A stretch of 64,000 nucleotides of DNA. Source: Kitasatospora paranensis. Its GTDB lineage: Bacteria; Actinomycetota; Actinomycetes; Streptomycetales; Streptomycetaceae. Positions 20,810 to 29,399 of this stretch are shown piece by piece. Positions within the stretch are counted from its first letter, which is position 1; each line of letters starts with the position of its first letter. The stretch lies in contig NZ_BAABKV010000001.1 of the NCBI RefSeq assembly GCF_039544005.1, positions 1,612,001 to 1,676,000 on the forward strand, in the 5' to 3' direction. Below the pieces are notes generated by a model that did not search any database, was not told where the DNA came from, and saw only the letters and a list, made by a program, of their open reading frames with translations. A program made the position numbers and the translations under genes.

Positions 20810-21622
20810 CTACACCCGCCGGAGGATCGAGTCGATCGCGGAGGTGCTGTTCTCGCCGAACAGGTCCAGAAACCTGGTGTCGAGTCGGTAGTGATGCGGG
20901 CTGTCGCGGAGGAAGTCCCGAAGGGTGGCCCGCTTCGCGAGGCTGTCCTCGATCAGCAGGTAGTCGCCGGCTGTCAGTCGGGTGTCGAAGAAGTCGAGCA
21001 CGGTTCGCACGTGCGCGTGCGCATCCTCGATCACCAGCCAGGGCCTGGGCAGGTCGTCGCAGTCGGTGAGCACCTCGTCGAGGTGGCGGACGTCGCCGGT
21101 CCGAAAGCTCACTCGGTCGTCCTTGAGGTCGACCGCGGTGCGGTCGATGGAGATGATCACCGGCTGCAGGCCGTGCGCTTCGGCGACGTCGGCCAGCCAC
21201 AGTGCGCTCCCGCCGCTGCCGGAGCCGAGTTCGATGATCGTGCCGGGGCCCAGTTCGGCGAGCAGCATCGGATAGCAGGCCAGGTCGAACACCGTCTTGT
21301 ACAGCGGCTGACCGGCCCAGGTCAGGTGCTCGGTCACGCCCTGGGTGGCGACGAAGTTCCGGGCGGGGAACGCCAGGGCCGCGAGCACGTCCCGGTCGGT
21401 CCGGTCGAGGCGCGGCAGCGGATCCTGGAAGCGCTCCGCCGTCAGCAGTCCGACGTATGAGGTCAGTTCATCGGCCTGGCCGGTGCGTCGGGCCTTGGTC
21501 ACCGCGCGCCGGATGTGGTGGTCGTGATAGGTGGCGATACCGCCCTGCCGAGCGACTTTCGCGACGACGAGACGCTCGGCGGTCTCGGCCAGTTCGTTGA
21601 CCTCGTAGCCCGGCTCGGCCAT
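20810..21622 (-). CDS. CmcI-like SAM-dependent methyltransferase/cephalosporin hydroxylase family protein
   Basis: Intact 270-residue protein. It has the CmcI-type layout: YKTVFDLACYPMLLAELGPG, then the SAM-binding glycine motif IIELGSGSGGSALWLADVAE, a metal-site-like LVIEDAHAHVRTVLDFFDTR, and TAGDYLLIEDSLAKR. CmcI family members are Mg-dependent, SAM-binding enzymes found in antibiotic and O-methylation pathways. A start at ATG 21622 follows GGAGTTGGGGG. It may belong to an accessory metabolite locus together with the luciferase-like and JmjC genes, but no direct evidence ties them. Confidence 0.8.
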   Translation of the reverse strand: MAEPGYEVNELAETAERLVVAKVARQGGIATYHDHHIRRAVTKARRTGQADELTSYVGLLTAERFQDPLPRLDRTDRDVLAALAFPARNFVATQGVTEHLTWAGQPLYKTVFDLACYPMLLAELGPGTIIELGSGSGGSALWLADVAEAHGLQPVIISIDRTAVDLKDDRVSFRTGDVRHLDEVLTDCDDLPRPWLVIEDAHAHVRTVLDFFDTRLTAGDYLLIEDSLAKRATLRDFLRDSPHHYRLDTRFLDLFGENSTSAIDSILRRV

Positions 21623-21778
21623 TGCACCCCCAACTCCGGTTAGGACGCGAACATACACGATCAGCAGTGGTCTAGGCTGGGCGGCCGTGATTCGGCAGGG
21701 ACGATGCTCGGGGCCGTCGGCGTGCTCTCCAGTTCGTCCACGGTGGCCACGCGGATGCTCAAGGACGGGATCTGTGCG

Positions 21779-22621
21779 ATGAATGTACGGTTCGGCGTGA
21801 ATCTGACGAAGCTCGAGGACCGGGCCTCCTGGATGGACAAAGCCCGACGTGCCGAGGCCCTCGGGTACGACGTGATCACCGTGCCCGACCACATCGGCAT
21901 GCCGTCGCCCTTCCTGGCGTGTGCCCTGGCCGCCGAGGCGACCGGCAGCGTCCAGGTCGGCACGTTCGTGAGCAACACGTCGTTCTACAGCCCGGCACTG
22001 TTCGCCCGGGATGTCGTCACTGCTGCCCAACTCACGGGAGGGCGGCTGGAGGTCGGGCTGGGCGCGGGCTGGAAGAAGCCCGAGTTCGACCGGGCCGGCA
22101 TACCGTTCGAGGCGCCGGGCAAGCGCGTCGACCGACTCGTCGAGACCCTGGACGAGGTGACTCGCGTTGCCGGGTCCGACCGGCCGCCCGTGATGATCGG
22201 CGGAAACGGCGACCGGGTGCTGCGGCTGGCCGCCCGGCGCGCCGACATCGTGTCCTTCGCCGGTACCAGGTTCGACCCGCAGGGCCGGGGCATGCAGTAC
22301 CTGACCGAGCGCCAGCTGGACGAGCGGGTGGCTCTGGTCGATGCGGAGCTGCGCGCGGCGGGCCGGGAGGCGGTGCGCCGGAACATCATCGTCCTGCGCA
22401 CTCAGGTGACGGATGATCGTCGGACGGCGCTGGAGGACTACTCCCGGTTCCTGCGCGTGAGTCCGGAGCAGGTCGCCGCACTGCCCGCCGTGCTGATCGG
22501 GAGCCCGGAGCAGATCGCCGAGCAACTGAGCGCCCGCCGGGAGCGGTTCGGCATCGACTACGTCATCGTGCAGGAGGCGGCGCTCGACGACTTCGGCAAG
22601 GTGATGGCGCTGTTCGACTGA
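21779..22621 (+). CDS. luciferase-like (F420-type) oxidoreductase
   Basis: A 280-residue TIM-barrel protein. It begins VRFGVNLTKLEDRASWMDKA and has TVPDHIGMPSPFLACALAAE, VGTFVSNTSFYSPALFARDV, LTGGRLEVGLGAGWKKPEFD and PVMIGGNGDRVLRLAARRAD, the pattern of F420-dependent luciferase-like monooxygenases and reductases (TIGR03621-like). The C-terminal FGIDYVIVQE is typical. ATG 21779 is chosen over upstream starts because AAGGACGGGA precedes it. Divergent from the CmcI-like gene. Confidence 0.87.
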   Translation: MNVRFGVNLTKLEDRASWMDKARRAEALGYDVITVPDHIGMPSPFLACALAAEATGSVQVGTFVSNTSFYSPALFARDVVTAAQLTGGRLEVGLGAGWKKPEFDRAGIPFEAPGKRVDRLVETLDEVTRVAGSDRPPVMIGGNGDRVLRLAARRADIVSFAGTRFDPQGRGMQYLTERQLDERVALVDAELRAAGREAVRRNIIVLRTQVTDDRRTALEDYSRFLRVSPEQVAALPAVLIGSPEQIAEQLSARRERFGIDYVIVQEAALDDFGKVMALFD

Positions 22622-22654
22622 CCCGGGCGCGGGGGACGGGCCGGAGGCCGTTGG

Positions 22655-23607
22655 TCAGCGCGCTGCGGGGCCTGGTTCACCGGGCCGGGACCCGCCGTCG
22701 CCGGGTGTCCCGGTGCCCGTCGGCGCGTCGGGCGGTGCGAAGCCGAGCACCGTGCTGACCCGGTCGGACGGAGCCGCGGTGCCCTCGACGCTGCGGGCCA
22801 GCAGGGTGCGGGCCAGTTCCTTGGTGTCGACGCCTTCCAGGGCGGCGCGCAGGCGTGCGGCCAGCTGATCGACTTCACGCTCCAGCACGTGCTGTGCGTT
22901 GTCCGCCGGCAGCGGGGGCAGCGTCTCGCCGTCGACCTGTCGCATCAGGCTCTCGGTGATCGCGGTGACGACGTCGGTGAGCGGCAACGGGTTGACGGCC
23001 AGCGTCAGATGGACACTGGGACTGCCGGGCAGCGCGACACCGGCGTGCAGCCAGCCCGCCGGCAGCCACAGCACATCCAGGGGCCGCAGGACCACCTCCT
23101 GCGCGGGGGCGTCCGCCGAGGGCCGCACCAGCCATCGCTTGGCGCCCGCGAGCTGGACGAGGAACGCGCTGTAGGGATCGGTGTGTTCGGCGAAACCCTG
23201 GGCCGAGTCCGGCGTGAGATAGGCGTTGGCGAAGACCCGGGCGCCCAGATCGCCGGCGAGCGCCCGGGCGAGGCGGCCTGCCGGGGGTGGAACCGCTGGA
23301 GGCCCTGGAGGACCAGGGTCGATCCGCGGCCCACCTGCCGTGCGATCCCTTCCGCGTCGGCGAGTTGCCCGACGGTCGAGGCGGTGTCGGAGCCGGACGC
23401 CAGCGTGTAGTGGCGGGGGTTGACCAGTTTTCCGTCCCGCGCCATCCGGAACGCCGGCATTCGCAGCCCGCGATGGGTGACGAGCTCGTCCACGTCGTCC
23501 GGGGACAGCACCGCGCGCACCGCCTCGTGCGCCGTCGTCGTCACGGCGCGGTCCGGCCAGCCGCCGGAGAATTCGTCGACAGAGAACCCCAGGTCACGCA
23601 GACTCAT
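22655..23607 (-). CDS. JmjC/cupin_4-family dioxygenase (one frameshift)
   Basis: Reconstructed 317-residue protein of the ribosomal-oxygenase-like cupin_4 family. The iron site is visible as H142 and D144 in AEHTDPYSAFLVQLAG and H188 in WLPAGWLHAGV, and KRWLV follows as in JmjC hydroxylases. The C-terminal third is a helical wing with VDTKELARTLLARSVEG. A G5 run at 23283-23287 needs one base to join RFHPP to AGRLARAL. Such enzymes use Fe(II) and 2-oxoglutarate to hydroxylate protein or peptide side chains. It resembles the JmjC protein of the RiPP locus 6 kb away and could act on the same or another peptide. Confidence 0.83.
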
Positions 23608-23806
23608 ACCGTCTCCCACCCGTTCGTCACCACACGACGTGCGATTCGTCAGGCATCGTAGGCGACCGCGCGGCGCCGGGACACACCTGTCCCGGATCGA
23701 TTCGCGTACACACGCGGGGGCGTGCCGCAAGTACCGCCGACCCTGTTACGGCACCTCATAGTTTGGATACGGTCTGGCGGACGGCAACGACACAGGAGGA
23801 TCTGCC

Positions 23807-25774
23807 ATGGGCGAAGCGGTCTCGACGGGCGTCGACGTCTCCGGAAGGTCGCCGGAGATGCGCCCGCAGGACGATCTCTTCCGCCACGTCAACGGCCGCT
23901 GGCTCGAGGAGTCCGTCATTCCCGAGGACCGCGCCGTCGCCGGATCCTTCGTCGACCTGCGCGACGCGGCCGAGTTGCACCTGCGGGAGATCGCGGAACG
24001 GGCCGCCGCCGGGGACGCGCCGGACGGCAGTGACGAGCGGCGCATCGGCGACCTGTACGCCGGCTTCCTCGACGAGCAGCGCATCGAGGAGCTCGGTGCG
24101 GCACCCCTGCGTCCGGGCCTCGACCTGATCGCCGCGGCCGACTCCCACCCGGCTCTTGCCCGTGTCCTGGGGCACTTGCAGCGTCGGGGGGTCATGGGCC
24201 TCTTCACCGCGTACGTGGACATCGACGCGCGCCGGCCCGATCGCTACCTCGTCCATCTCCACCAGGCCGGGCTCGGTCTGCCGGACGAGTCGTACTACCG
24301 GGAGGAGTCCTTCGCCGAGGTCCGCGCCGCCTACCGCGCCCACATCGAGACGATGCTGAAGCTCACCGGTGCGGCCGACCCGGCCGGCACCGCCGACCGG
24401 GTCGTCGAGCTGGAGACCCGGATCGCCGCGGCCCATTGGGACCGGGTGAGCACCCGCGACGTGGTGCGCGCCTACACCCTCCTCGACCGCTCGGGCCTGG
24501 ACGCCCTCGCCCCCGCCTTCGACTGGGACACCTGGCGGGCAGGGCTCGGGGCTCCCGCGTCGGCACTCGCCGAAGTCGTGGTGCGGCAGCCGGACTTCCT
24601 CGAAGAGCTCGCCCGGCTGTGGGCAAGGACTCCGGTGGACTGCTGGCAGGCATGGCTGTCGTGGCAGCTGGTCCGTACGACCGCGCCACTGTTGAGCAGC
24701 CCCTTCGCCGAGGAGCACTTCGCCTTCCACGGGACGGTACTGACCGGCGTTCCCGGCCAACGCGAGCGGTGGAAGCGCGGGTTGGACCTGGTGGAGTCCG
24801 GACTCGGGTACGCGCTGGGCCGCCTGTACGTCGCCGAGCACTTCCCGCCGCGCTCCAAGGAGCTGATGCTCGAACTCGTCGGCAACCTCGTCGACGCGCA
24901 CCGGCGCAACATCGGCGCCCTGCCCTGGATGCGGGCGGCGACCAAGGACCGCGCGCTGGAAAAGCTGGACGCCTTCACGTCGATGATCGGATACCCCGAC
25001 CGATGGCGTGACTACAGCGCCTTGACGGTGGACCGCGACGACCTGGTCGGCAACGTGCAGCGCGCTGCGGCCGTCGAGCTCGACCGTGAACTGGCGAGGC
25101 TCGGCGGCCCGGTGGACCGCGGCGAGTGGTTCAGGACCCCGCAGACGGTCAACGCGTACTACAACGCCCGGATGAACCAGATCGTGTTCCCGGCCGCGAT
25201 CCTCCAGCCGCCGTTCTTCGACCCCGAAGCCGACGCGGCCGTGAACTACGGGGCCATCGGAGCGGTCATAGGCCACGAGATAGGCCACGGCTTCGACGAC
25301 CAGGGCTCGAAGTACGACGGCACCGGTGCACTCCGGGAGTGGTGGACCGCGGACGACCGCGCCGCCTTCGAGGAGCGGGCCGGCGCGCTGATCGCCCAGT
25401 TCGACGCGCTGAAGTCGCCGCAGGCCCCCGGGCAGCACGTCAACGGGGCCCTGACGGTCGGCGAGAACATCGGCGACGTCGGAGGGTTGACCATGGCCTA
25501 CCGCGCCTATGTCCGGTCGCTCGACGGCGCACGGCCGCCGGTCATCGACGGCCTGTCCGGCGCACAGCGGTTCTTCCTCAGCTGGGCCCGCGTCTGGCGG
25601 TTCAAGGCACGCGACGCCGAGGTCGGGCGCCGGCTGGTGGTCGACCCGCACTCCCCGGCCGAGTTCCGCTGCAACGCGGTCGTGCGGAACCTCGACGAGT
25701 TCCACGAAGCCTTCGAGGTGCGCGAGGGCGACGGGATGTGGTGGGCCCCGGCCGACCGGGTGCGCATCTGGTAG
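23807..25774 (+). CDS. M13-family zinc metallopeptidase (neprilysin/PepO type)
   Basis: Intact 655-residue peptidase, normal family length. It shows the zinc site HEIGH in VIGHEIGHGFDDQGS (about residue 489), the third-ligand motif GENIGD (about 550), the substrate-binding NAYYNARMNQIVFPAAILQP, and the C-terminal CNAVVRNLDEFHEAF. The N-terminus RPQDDLFRHVNGRWLE is the cytosolic form: no signal peptide or membrane helix. Family members cut short peptides on the amino side of hydrophobic residues. Because it is close to the RiPP operon a role in leader removal is possible but speculative. AGGAGG precedes the ATG. Confidence 0.93.
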   Translation: MGEAVSTGVDVSGRSPEMRPQDDLFRHVNGRWLEESVIPEDRAVAGSFVDLRDAAELHLREIAERAAAGDAPDGSDERRIGDLYAGFLDEQRIEELGAAPLRPGLDLIAAADSHPALARVLGHLQRRGVMGLFTAYVDIDARRPDRYLVHLHQAGLGLPDESYYREESFAEVRAAYRAHIETMLKLTGAADPAGTADRVVELETRIAAAHWDRVSTRDVVRAYTLLDRSGLDALAPAFDWDTWRAGLGAPASALAEVVVRQPDFLEELARLWARTPVDCWQAWLSWQLVRTTAPLLSSPFAEEHFAFHGTVLTGVPGQRERWKRGLDLVESGLGYALGRLYVAEHFPPRSKELMLELVGNLVDAHRRNIGALPWMRAATKDRALEKLDAFTSMIGYPDRWRDYSALTVDRDDLVGNVQRAAAVELDRELARLGGPVDRGEWFRTPQTVNAYYNARMNQIVFPAAILQPPFFDPEADAAVNYGAIGAVIGHEIGHGFDDQGSKYDGTGALREWWTADDRAAFEERAGALIAQFDALKSPQAPGQHVNGALTVGENIGDVGGLTMAYRAYVRSLDGARPPVIDGLSGAQRFFLSWARVWRFKARDAEVGRRLVVDPHSPAEFRCNAVVRNLDEFHEAFEVREGDGMWWAPADRVRIW

Positions 25775-25796
25775 CCGGGCACCGCACCCTCCCACG

Positions 25797-25844
25797 CCCG
25801 CCCGCCCGCCCAGCCGCCCAGCCCAGCCCAGCCCGCCCAGCCCG
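25797..25844 (+). repeat. C-rich low-complexity tract (CCCGCC/CCCAGC repeats)
   Basis: Tandem CCCGCC and CCCAGC units fill the gap between the peptidase and transketolase genes. This is slippage-prone sequence without coding sense; copy number in the assembly may be unreliable. Confidence 0.7.
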
Positions 25845-25909
25845 GGACACCACCGTGTCACCGGTGCCACCTCCCGCCCGACCCACACACGTCTGGAGAC
25901 CCCGCAGCG

Positions 25910-26581
25910 ATGACCACGGCAACCTTCGAGGACCTGCACGATCTGATGTCGACGATGGCGGGCGACGAGAAACACCGGGAAGCGGCGACCTCCACGCTCG
26001 ACGCCCTGTGGGTCCTGTACGACCGCGTGCTGCGTGTCACCCCCGAGATGGCCGAGGACCGCGACCGGTTCTTCCTGTCCAAGGGCCACGGGCCCATGGC
26101 CTACTACGCGGTGCTGGCCGCGAGGGGCTTCATCGACCCCGCCGAGCTGCGGCGGTTCGGTGCCTTCCGCTCCCCGCTCGGCATGCACCCGGACCGGGCC
26201 CTGGTGCCCGGCGTCGAGATATCCAGCGGTTCGCTCGGCCACGGGCTGCCGCTGGCGGTGGGCACGGCGCTGGGGCTGCGCGCCCGCGGCATCCCCTCCG
26301 ACGTGTGGGTCCTCATCGGCGACGGCGAGTTGGACGAGGGGTCCAACCACGAGGCGATCGCCTACGCCGGCCGCGTGGGCCTGGAGCGGCTGCACGTGAT
26401 CGTGGTCGACAACCACTCGGCGAGCCACGGCTGGCCGGGCGGCATGGAGAAGCGCTTCGAGGTGGAGGGCTGGTCGGCGGTACGGGCGAACGGCCGGGAC
26501 CACGATGAGCTGGAGGCCGCCTTCCGCGCCCCGCACCCTGGCGCGCCACGGCTCGTGGTGGCCGACACCGGGGTGCGGTGA
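25910..26581 (+). CDS. transketolase N-terminal (ThDP-binding) subunit
   Basis: A 223-residue half-transketolase. RFFLSKGHGPMAYYAVLAAR, GSLGHGLPLAVGTALGLRAR and VLIGDGELDEGSNHEAIAYA (the ThDP/Mg GDG motif) identify it, followed by VIVVDNHSASHGWPGGMEKR. Split transketolases form alpha2beta2 enzymes moving two-carbon units between sugars, or act in specialised pathways such as those supplying unusual sugars or C2 units. It is followed 84 bases later by the matching C-terminal subunit. Physiological role here unknown. Confidence 0.92.
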   Translation: MTTATFEDLHDLMSTMAGDEKHREAATSTLDALWVLYDRVLRVTPEMAEDRDRFFLSKGHGPMAYYAVLAARGFIDPAELRRFGAFRSPLGMHPDRALVPGVEISSGSLGHGLPLAVGTALGLRARGIPSDVWVLIGDGELDEGSNHEAIAYAGRVGLERLHVIVVDNHSASHGWPGGMEKRFEVEGWSAVRANGRDHDELEAAFRAPHPGAPRLVVADTGVR

Positions 26582-26665
26582 CCCCCGTTCGCACCGGGCC
26601 GCGACCGTCGCCGCAGCCGGCCGGCCCGCATCCGTCCACCCCGTCGTGAACCCCAGGAGGACCCC

Positions 26666-27583
26666 ATGGCCGGAATCATGCGTGAGCGCTTCGTCGACGT
26701 TTCGACGCAGCTGCTCGACACCCACGACCGGTTGGCGGTACTGACCGCCGACCTCACATCGGCCCTGTTCGACGGCGCCCGCGAGCGCCACCCGGACCGG
26801 GTACTGAACTTCGGCATCCGTGAACAACTCCTGATCAGCGCCGCCGGCGGCCTCGCGCTCGCCGGGATGCGGCCGATCGCGCACAGCTTCGCGCCGTTCC
26901 TCATCGAGCGGCCGTTCGAACAGATCAAGCTGGACCTCAACCACCAGGCGGTCGGGGCGGTGCTGGTCAGCGCCGGGGCCTCGTACGACATCTCGAGCAG
27001 CGGGCGCACCCACCAGTCGCCCGGTGATGTGGCGCTGCTGTCGACGCTGCCCGACTGGACGATCGACGTCCCCGGCCACGCCGACGAGGCCGAGGCGCAG
27101 CTGCGGGAGGCGGCCGACGGCGACGGGCTGGTGTACCTGCGCCTGTCGAACCAGTCCAATGCACACGCCCATGGCATCGCCGACGGTCGTCTGCACCGTG
27201 GCTTCCGCACGTTGCGTCAGGGCACCGCGGCTGTCGTCATCGCGGTCGGCCCGCTGGCCGACGCGGTCCTGGCCGCGACCGAGGGGCTGGACGTCACCGT
27301 GCTGTACGCGGCCACCGTCCGGCCCTTCGACGCCGTTGCGCTGCGGGCGGCCGTCGCCGACCAGCGTGAGCCGGCCGTCGTCCTCGTCGAGCCGTACCTC
27401 GCCGGAACCTCGGTCCCGGAGGTCGCGGACGCGCTGGGTGACCTGTCGCACCGGGTGCTCGGACTCGGCGTCGGCCGTGACGAGTTGCGCAACTACGGCT
27501 CGCCCCGCCAGCACGCCATCGCCCACGGCCTGGACAGCGCGGGACTGCGCCGCGCCGTCGTCGGGTTCCTCGGCCAGAAGTAG
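26666..27583 (+). CDS. transketolase C-terminal (pyrimidine-binding) subunit
   Basis: A 305-residue partner of the preceding gene. The glutamate of the ThDP pyrimidine site is in RVLNFGIREQLLISAAGGLA; SSSGRTHQSPGDVALLSTLP and VVLVEPYLAGTSVPEVADAL mark the second and third domains. CCCAGGAGGACC lies before the ATG. The two genes are an operon with no other gene between them and end at a strong bidirectional hairpin. Confidence 0.92.
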   Translation: MAGIMRERFVDVSTQLLDTHDRLAVLTADLTSALFDGARERHPDRVLNFGIREQLLISAAGGLALAGMRPIAHSFAPFLIERPFEQIKLDLNHQAVGAVLVSAGASYDISSSGRTHQSPGDVALLSTLPDWTIDVPGHADEAEAQLREAADGDGLVYLRLSNQSNAHAHGIADGRLHRGFRTLRQGTAAVVIAVGPLADAVLAATEGLDVTVLYAATVRPFDAVALRAAVADQREPAVVLVEPYLAGTSVPEVADALGDLSHRVLGLGVGRDELRNYGSPRQHAIAHGLDSAGLRRAVVGFLGQK

Positions 27584-27589
27584 CGCCTG

Positions 27590-27618
27590 GCGCGGCCCGG
27601 GTCAGTCCCGGGCCGCGC
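27590..27618. terminator. 12-bp perfect stem-loop between convergent genes
   Basis: GCGCGGCCCGGG pairs exactly with CCCGGGCCGCGC over a 5-base loop. It starts 7 bases after the transketolase stop and overlaps the last codons of the convergent MFS gene, so it can end transcription from both sides. Confidence 0.8.
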
Positions 27619-28858
27619 GCAGCGCGGGTGTGAGCACCGGGAGCAGCGACAGGACGATCAGGGCGAAGACGGCCCACATGGCGGCGCGGGTGCCGCCCCA
27701 CTGGGCGAGCGCACCGCCGAGCAGGCCGCCCAGCGGCATGGCGCCCCAGGTCAGCACCCGCATCGAGGCGTTCATACGGCCGAGGAGCTCGGGCGGGCAG
27801 GAGTTCTGGCGGTAGGTCAGCTGGGCGACGTTGCGGATGGAGATGCCGACGGCGAAGGCGAAGGCACCGACCGGGTAGAGCAGAACGAGCCAGCCGTGGC
27901 CGGTGAAAGGCATCAGCAGGACGAAGGGCACGACGGCCACGCTCGGCACCCAGATCGTGCGGGCGGTCCCGAGCCTGCGGATCACCGACCGCGCGGTCAG
28001 ACTGCCGAGGAAGCCACCGAGGCTCTGTCCGGCCAGCAGCAGGCCGTAGAGCCCGGGACTGAGCTTCAGGTCCCTGACGAGCAGGATCGGTTGGACGGCC
28101 AGCAGGGCGGTGGTCGCCAGGCACAGCAGCACGCCGCTGGAGACGAGCATGCGCAGCACCGCGTCGTGGAAGACGTAGCGCAGTCCGACGGCGATCTGCT
28201 GCCGCAGCGTGCCGCGCGGTTCGTGCTCCGGTTGCGGCTCGGAGCGCCGGATCGCGCCGATGGAGCCGGCGGAGGCGAGGAAGCTGACCGCGTCCACCAG
28301 GAGGGCGCCGACCGGCCCGACGGCCTGCACCAGCCAGCCGCAGATGGCGGGGCTGCTGAAGTAGGCGCACCTGTTGGCGCTCTGCAGCACCGCGTTGCCC
28401 TCCGTCAGCCGGTCGCGTCCGACGAGGAACGGCAGGTACGAGAGGTGGGCGACGTCGAAGAAGACGGTGGCGGTGCCGGCCAGCACCGCCACCGCGTACA
28501 GCTGGGCCAGCGTCAGTTCACCGAAGGCGTAGGCCAGCGGTATCGAGGCGAGCAGGGCGAATCGCAGCAGGTCGGTCGCGACGAGCACCGGGCGGCGCCG
28601 CATGCGGTCCACCCACGCCCCGGCCGGCAGGCCGGCGATCGCGACCGGCACCGTGGAGGCCGCCGTGAGCAGGCCCATCTGGAACGCGGAGGCATGGAAG
28701 GTGCTCAGAGCAACGAGCGGTAGCGCCAGTGTGGTGACCTGGCTGCCGAACTGGCTGACGGTGTCGCCGGTGAGCAGCAGTTGGAAGCCCCGGTGGGTGC
28801 GCAGCAGCGATCGGGTCGGTGCGGGGGCTGTTGCGGGGATGCTGGAGGACGTGGTCAT
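27602..28858 (-). CDS. MFS transporter (enterobactin-exporter-like, 12 TM)
   Basis: A 418-residue major facilitator protein. The loop 2-3 motif is seen in LPAGAWVDRMRRRPVLVATD; other marks are FHASAFQMGLLTAASTVPVA, QSANRCAYFSSPAICGWLVQ and SCPPELLGRMNASMRVLTWG, a pattern shared with MFS exporters of the EntS/MFS_3 group. Divergent from the RiPP operon, with 327 bases between the two starts, so it is a good candidate exporter or self-resistance pump for that product. Its last codons form part of a bidirectional hairpin. Confidence 0.88.
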   Translation of the reverse strand: MTTSSSIPATAPAPTRSLLRTHRGFQLLLTGDTVSQFGSQVTTLALPLVALSTFHASAFQMGLLTAASTVPVAIAGLPAGAWVDRMRRRPVLVATDLLRFALLASIPLAYAFGELTLAQLYAVAVLAGTATVFFDVAHLSYLPFLVGRDRLTEGNAVLQSANRCAYFSSPAICGWLVQAVGPVGALLVDAVSFLASAGSIGAIRRSEPQPEHEPRGTLRQQIAVGLRYVFHDAVLRMLVSSGVLLCLATTALLAVQPILLVRDLKLSPGLYGLLLAGQSLGGFLGSLTARSVIRRLGTARTIWVPSVAVVPFVLLMPFTGHGWLVLLYPVGAFAFAVGISIRNVAQLTYRQNSCPPELLGRMNASMRVLTWGAMPLGGLLGGALAQWGGTRAAMWAVFALIVLSLLPVLTPALRAARD

Positions 28859-29086
28859 GGCAGGCGGGTCTCCCCACGGATCGAGCCGTCATGCGGGCTG
28901 TTCGGGGCGAGAAGAGCCTCCGGCAGGGGGTGCGGGCCCTTTCGCAGCACGAGCGTAGAGCATGCGCCTCGGGCTCCCACGGGTCACCGGAGTTCGCTGA
29001 GCCGCTTGTGTGAGGGTGTTGTGATCGTGCCCGAACTTAGTGTCATATTCCCAGTGAAAGTGGACTTTTGACGGCAGCGAGGAAGG

Positions 29087-29115
29087 TTGACCGCATACGG
29101 ACGGCGGGCTTACGT
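29087..29115 (+). promoter_or_regulatory. putative promoter of the RiPP operon
   Basis: TTGACC, then 17 bases, then TTACGT, an acceptable actinomycete -35/-10 pair about 70 bases before the precursor start. An overlapping TTGACG lies 20 bases earlier. The stretch 28990-29120 is less GC-rich than its surroundings, as expected for a regulatory region between divergent genes. Confidence 0.45.
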
Positions 29116-29185
29116 TCTCGCTGACTGCCCGTTGATCCGCAGGGGTGGCGGGACGCAGTCACCGTCGACGAGCAAGGAGATCATT

Positions 29186-29305
29186 GTGCCCATTGAGACC
29201 CTGATCCGGCCCACCGAGGACGAGCTGCGCGCTGCGGCGATCGACGAGCTCGACGAGTTCGACGGCGACGCCCCGATGCTCATCGAGAACATCGACTTCG
29301 CCTGA
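29186..29305 (+). CDS. RiPP precursor peptide (39 residues, acidic, no Cys or Ser)
   Basis: Starts at GTG with CAAGGAG seven bases upstream. The N-terminal part reads PIETLIRPTEDELRAAAIDE, an amphipathic helix as in leader peptides; the rest is LDEFDGDAPMLIENIDFA. The peptide has about twelve acidic residues, no Cys, no Ser, and Thr only in the first ten positions. It heads an operon with two cupin/JmjC-type genes, YcaO and TfuA, so a precursor role is the natural reading. The likely core is the C-terminal 12-16 residues, perhaps after the GDA segment. No known precursor family is recognised. A normal cyclodehydratase substrate would need Cys/Ser/Thr in the core, which is absent. Confidence 0.78.
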   Translation: MPIETLIRPTEDELRAAAIDELDEFDGDAPMLIENIDFA

Positions 29306-29324
29306 CGAAGCCGCGCACACCCGC

Positions 29325-29372
29325 GCCGTGCGGGCGGTCAGGCGGCAGGTTCCGCCCGGCCGCCGGCACGGC
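29325..29372 (+). terminator. stem-loop between precursor and enzyme genes (likely attenuator)
   Basis: GCCGTGC pairs with GCACGGC, and further GC-rich pairs (GGGCGG with CCGCC) can extend inward. It lies between the precursor stop and the first enzyme gene. In RiPP operons such hairpins allow more precursor than enzyme to be made; that role is inferred. Confidence 0.5.
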
Positions 29373-29399
29373 CGCCCACTCGTGAGAGGAGAGCCGCCG

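Noticed and set aside
25797..25844. Tandem CCCGCC/CCCAGC tract as a regulatory array
   Set aside because: Simple low-complexity C-rich sequence in a short gap, no dyad or conserved spacing; slippage explains it.
23756..27526. Minus-strand open frame of about 1250 codons opposite the peptidase and transketolase genes
   Set aside because: Antisense shadow of three well-identified genes, with no domain and no start signal.
29087..29305. Longer version of the RiPP precursor starting at 29087
   Set aside because: It would include the promoter-like region and a Cys/Arg-rich N-terminus; GTG 29186 has the good ribosome binding site.
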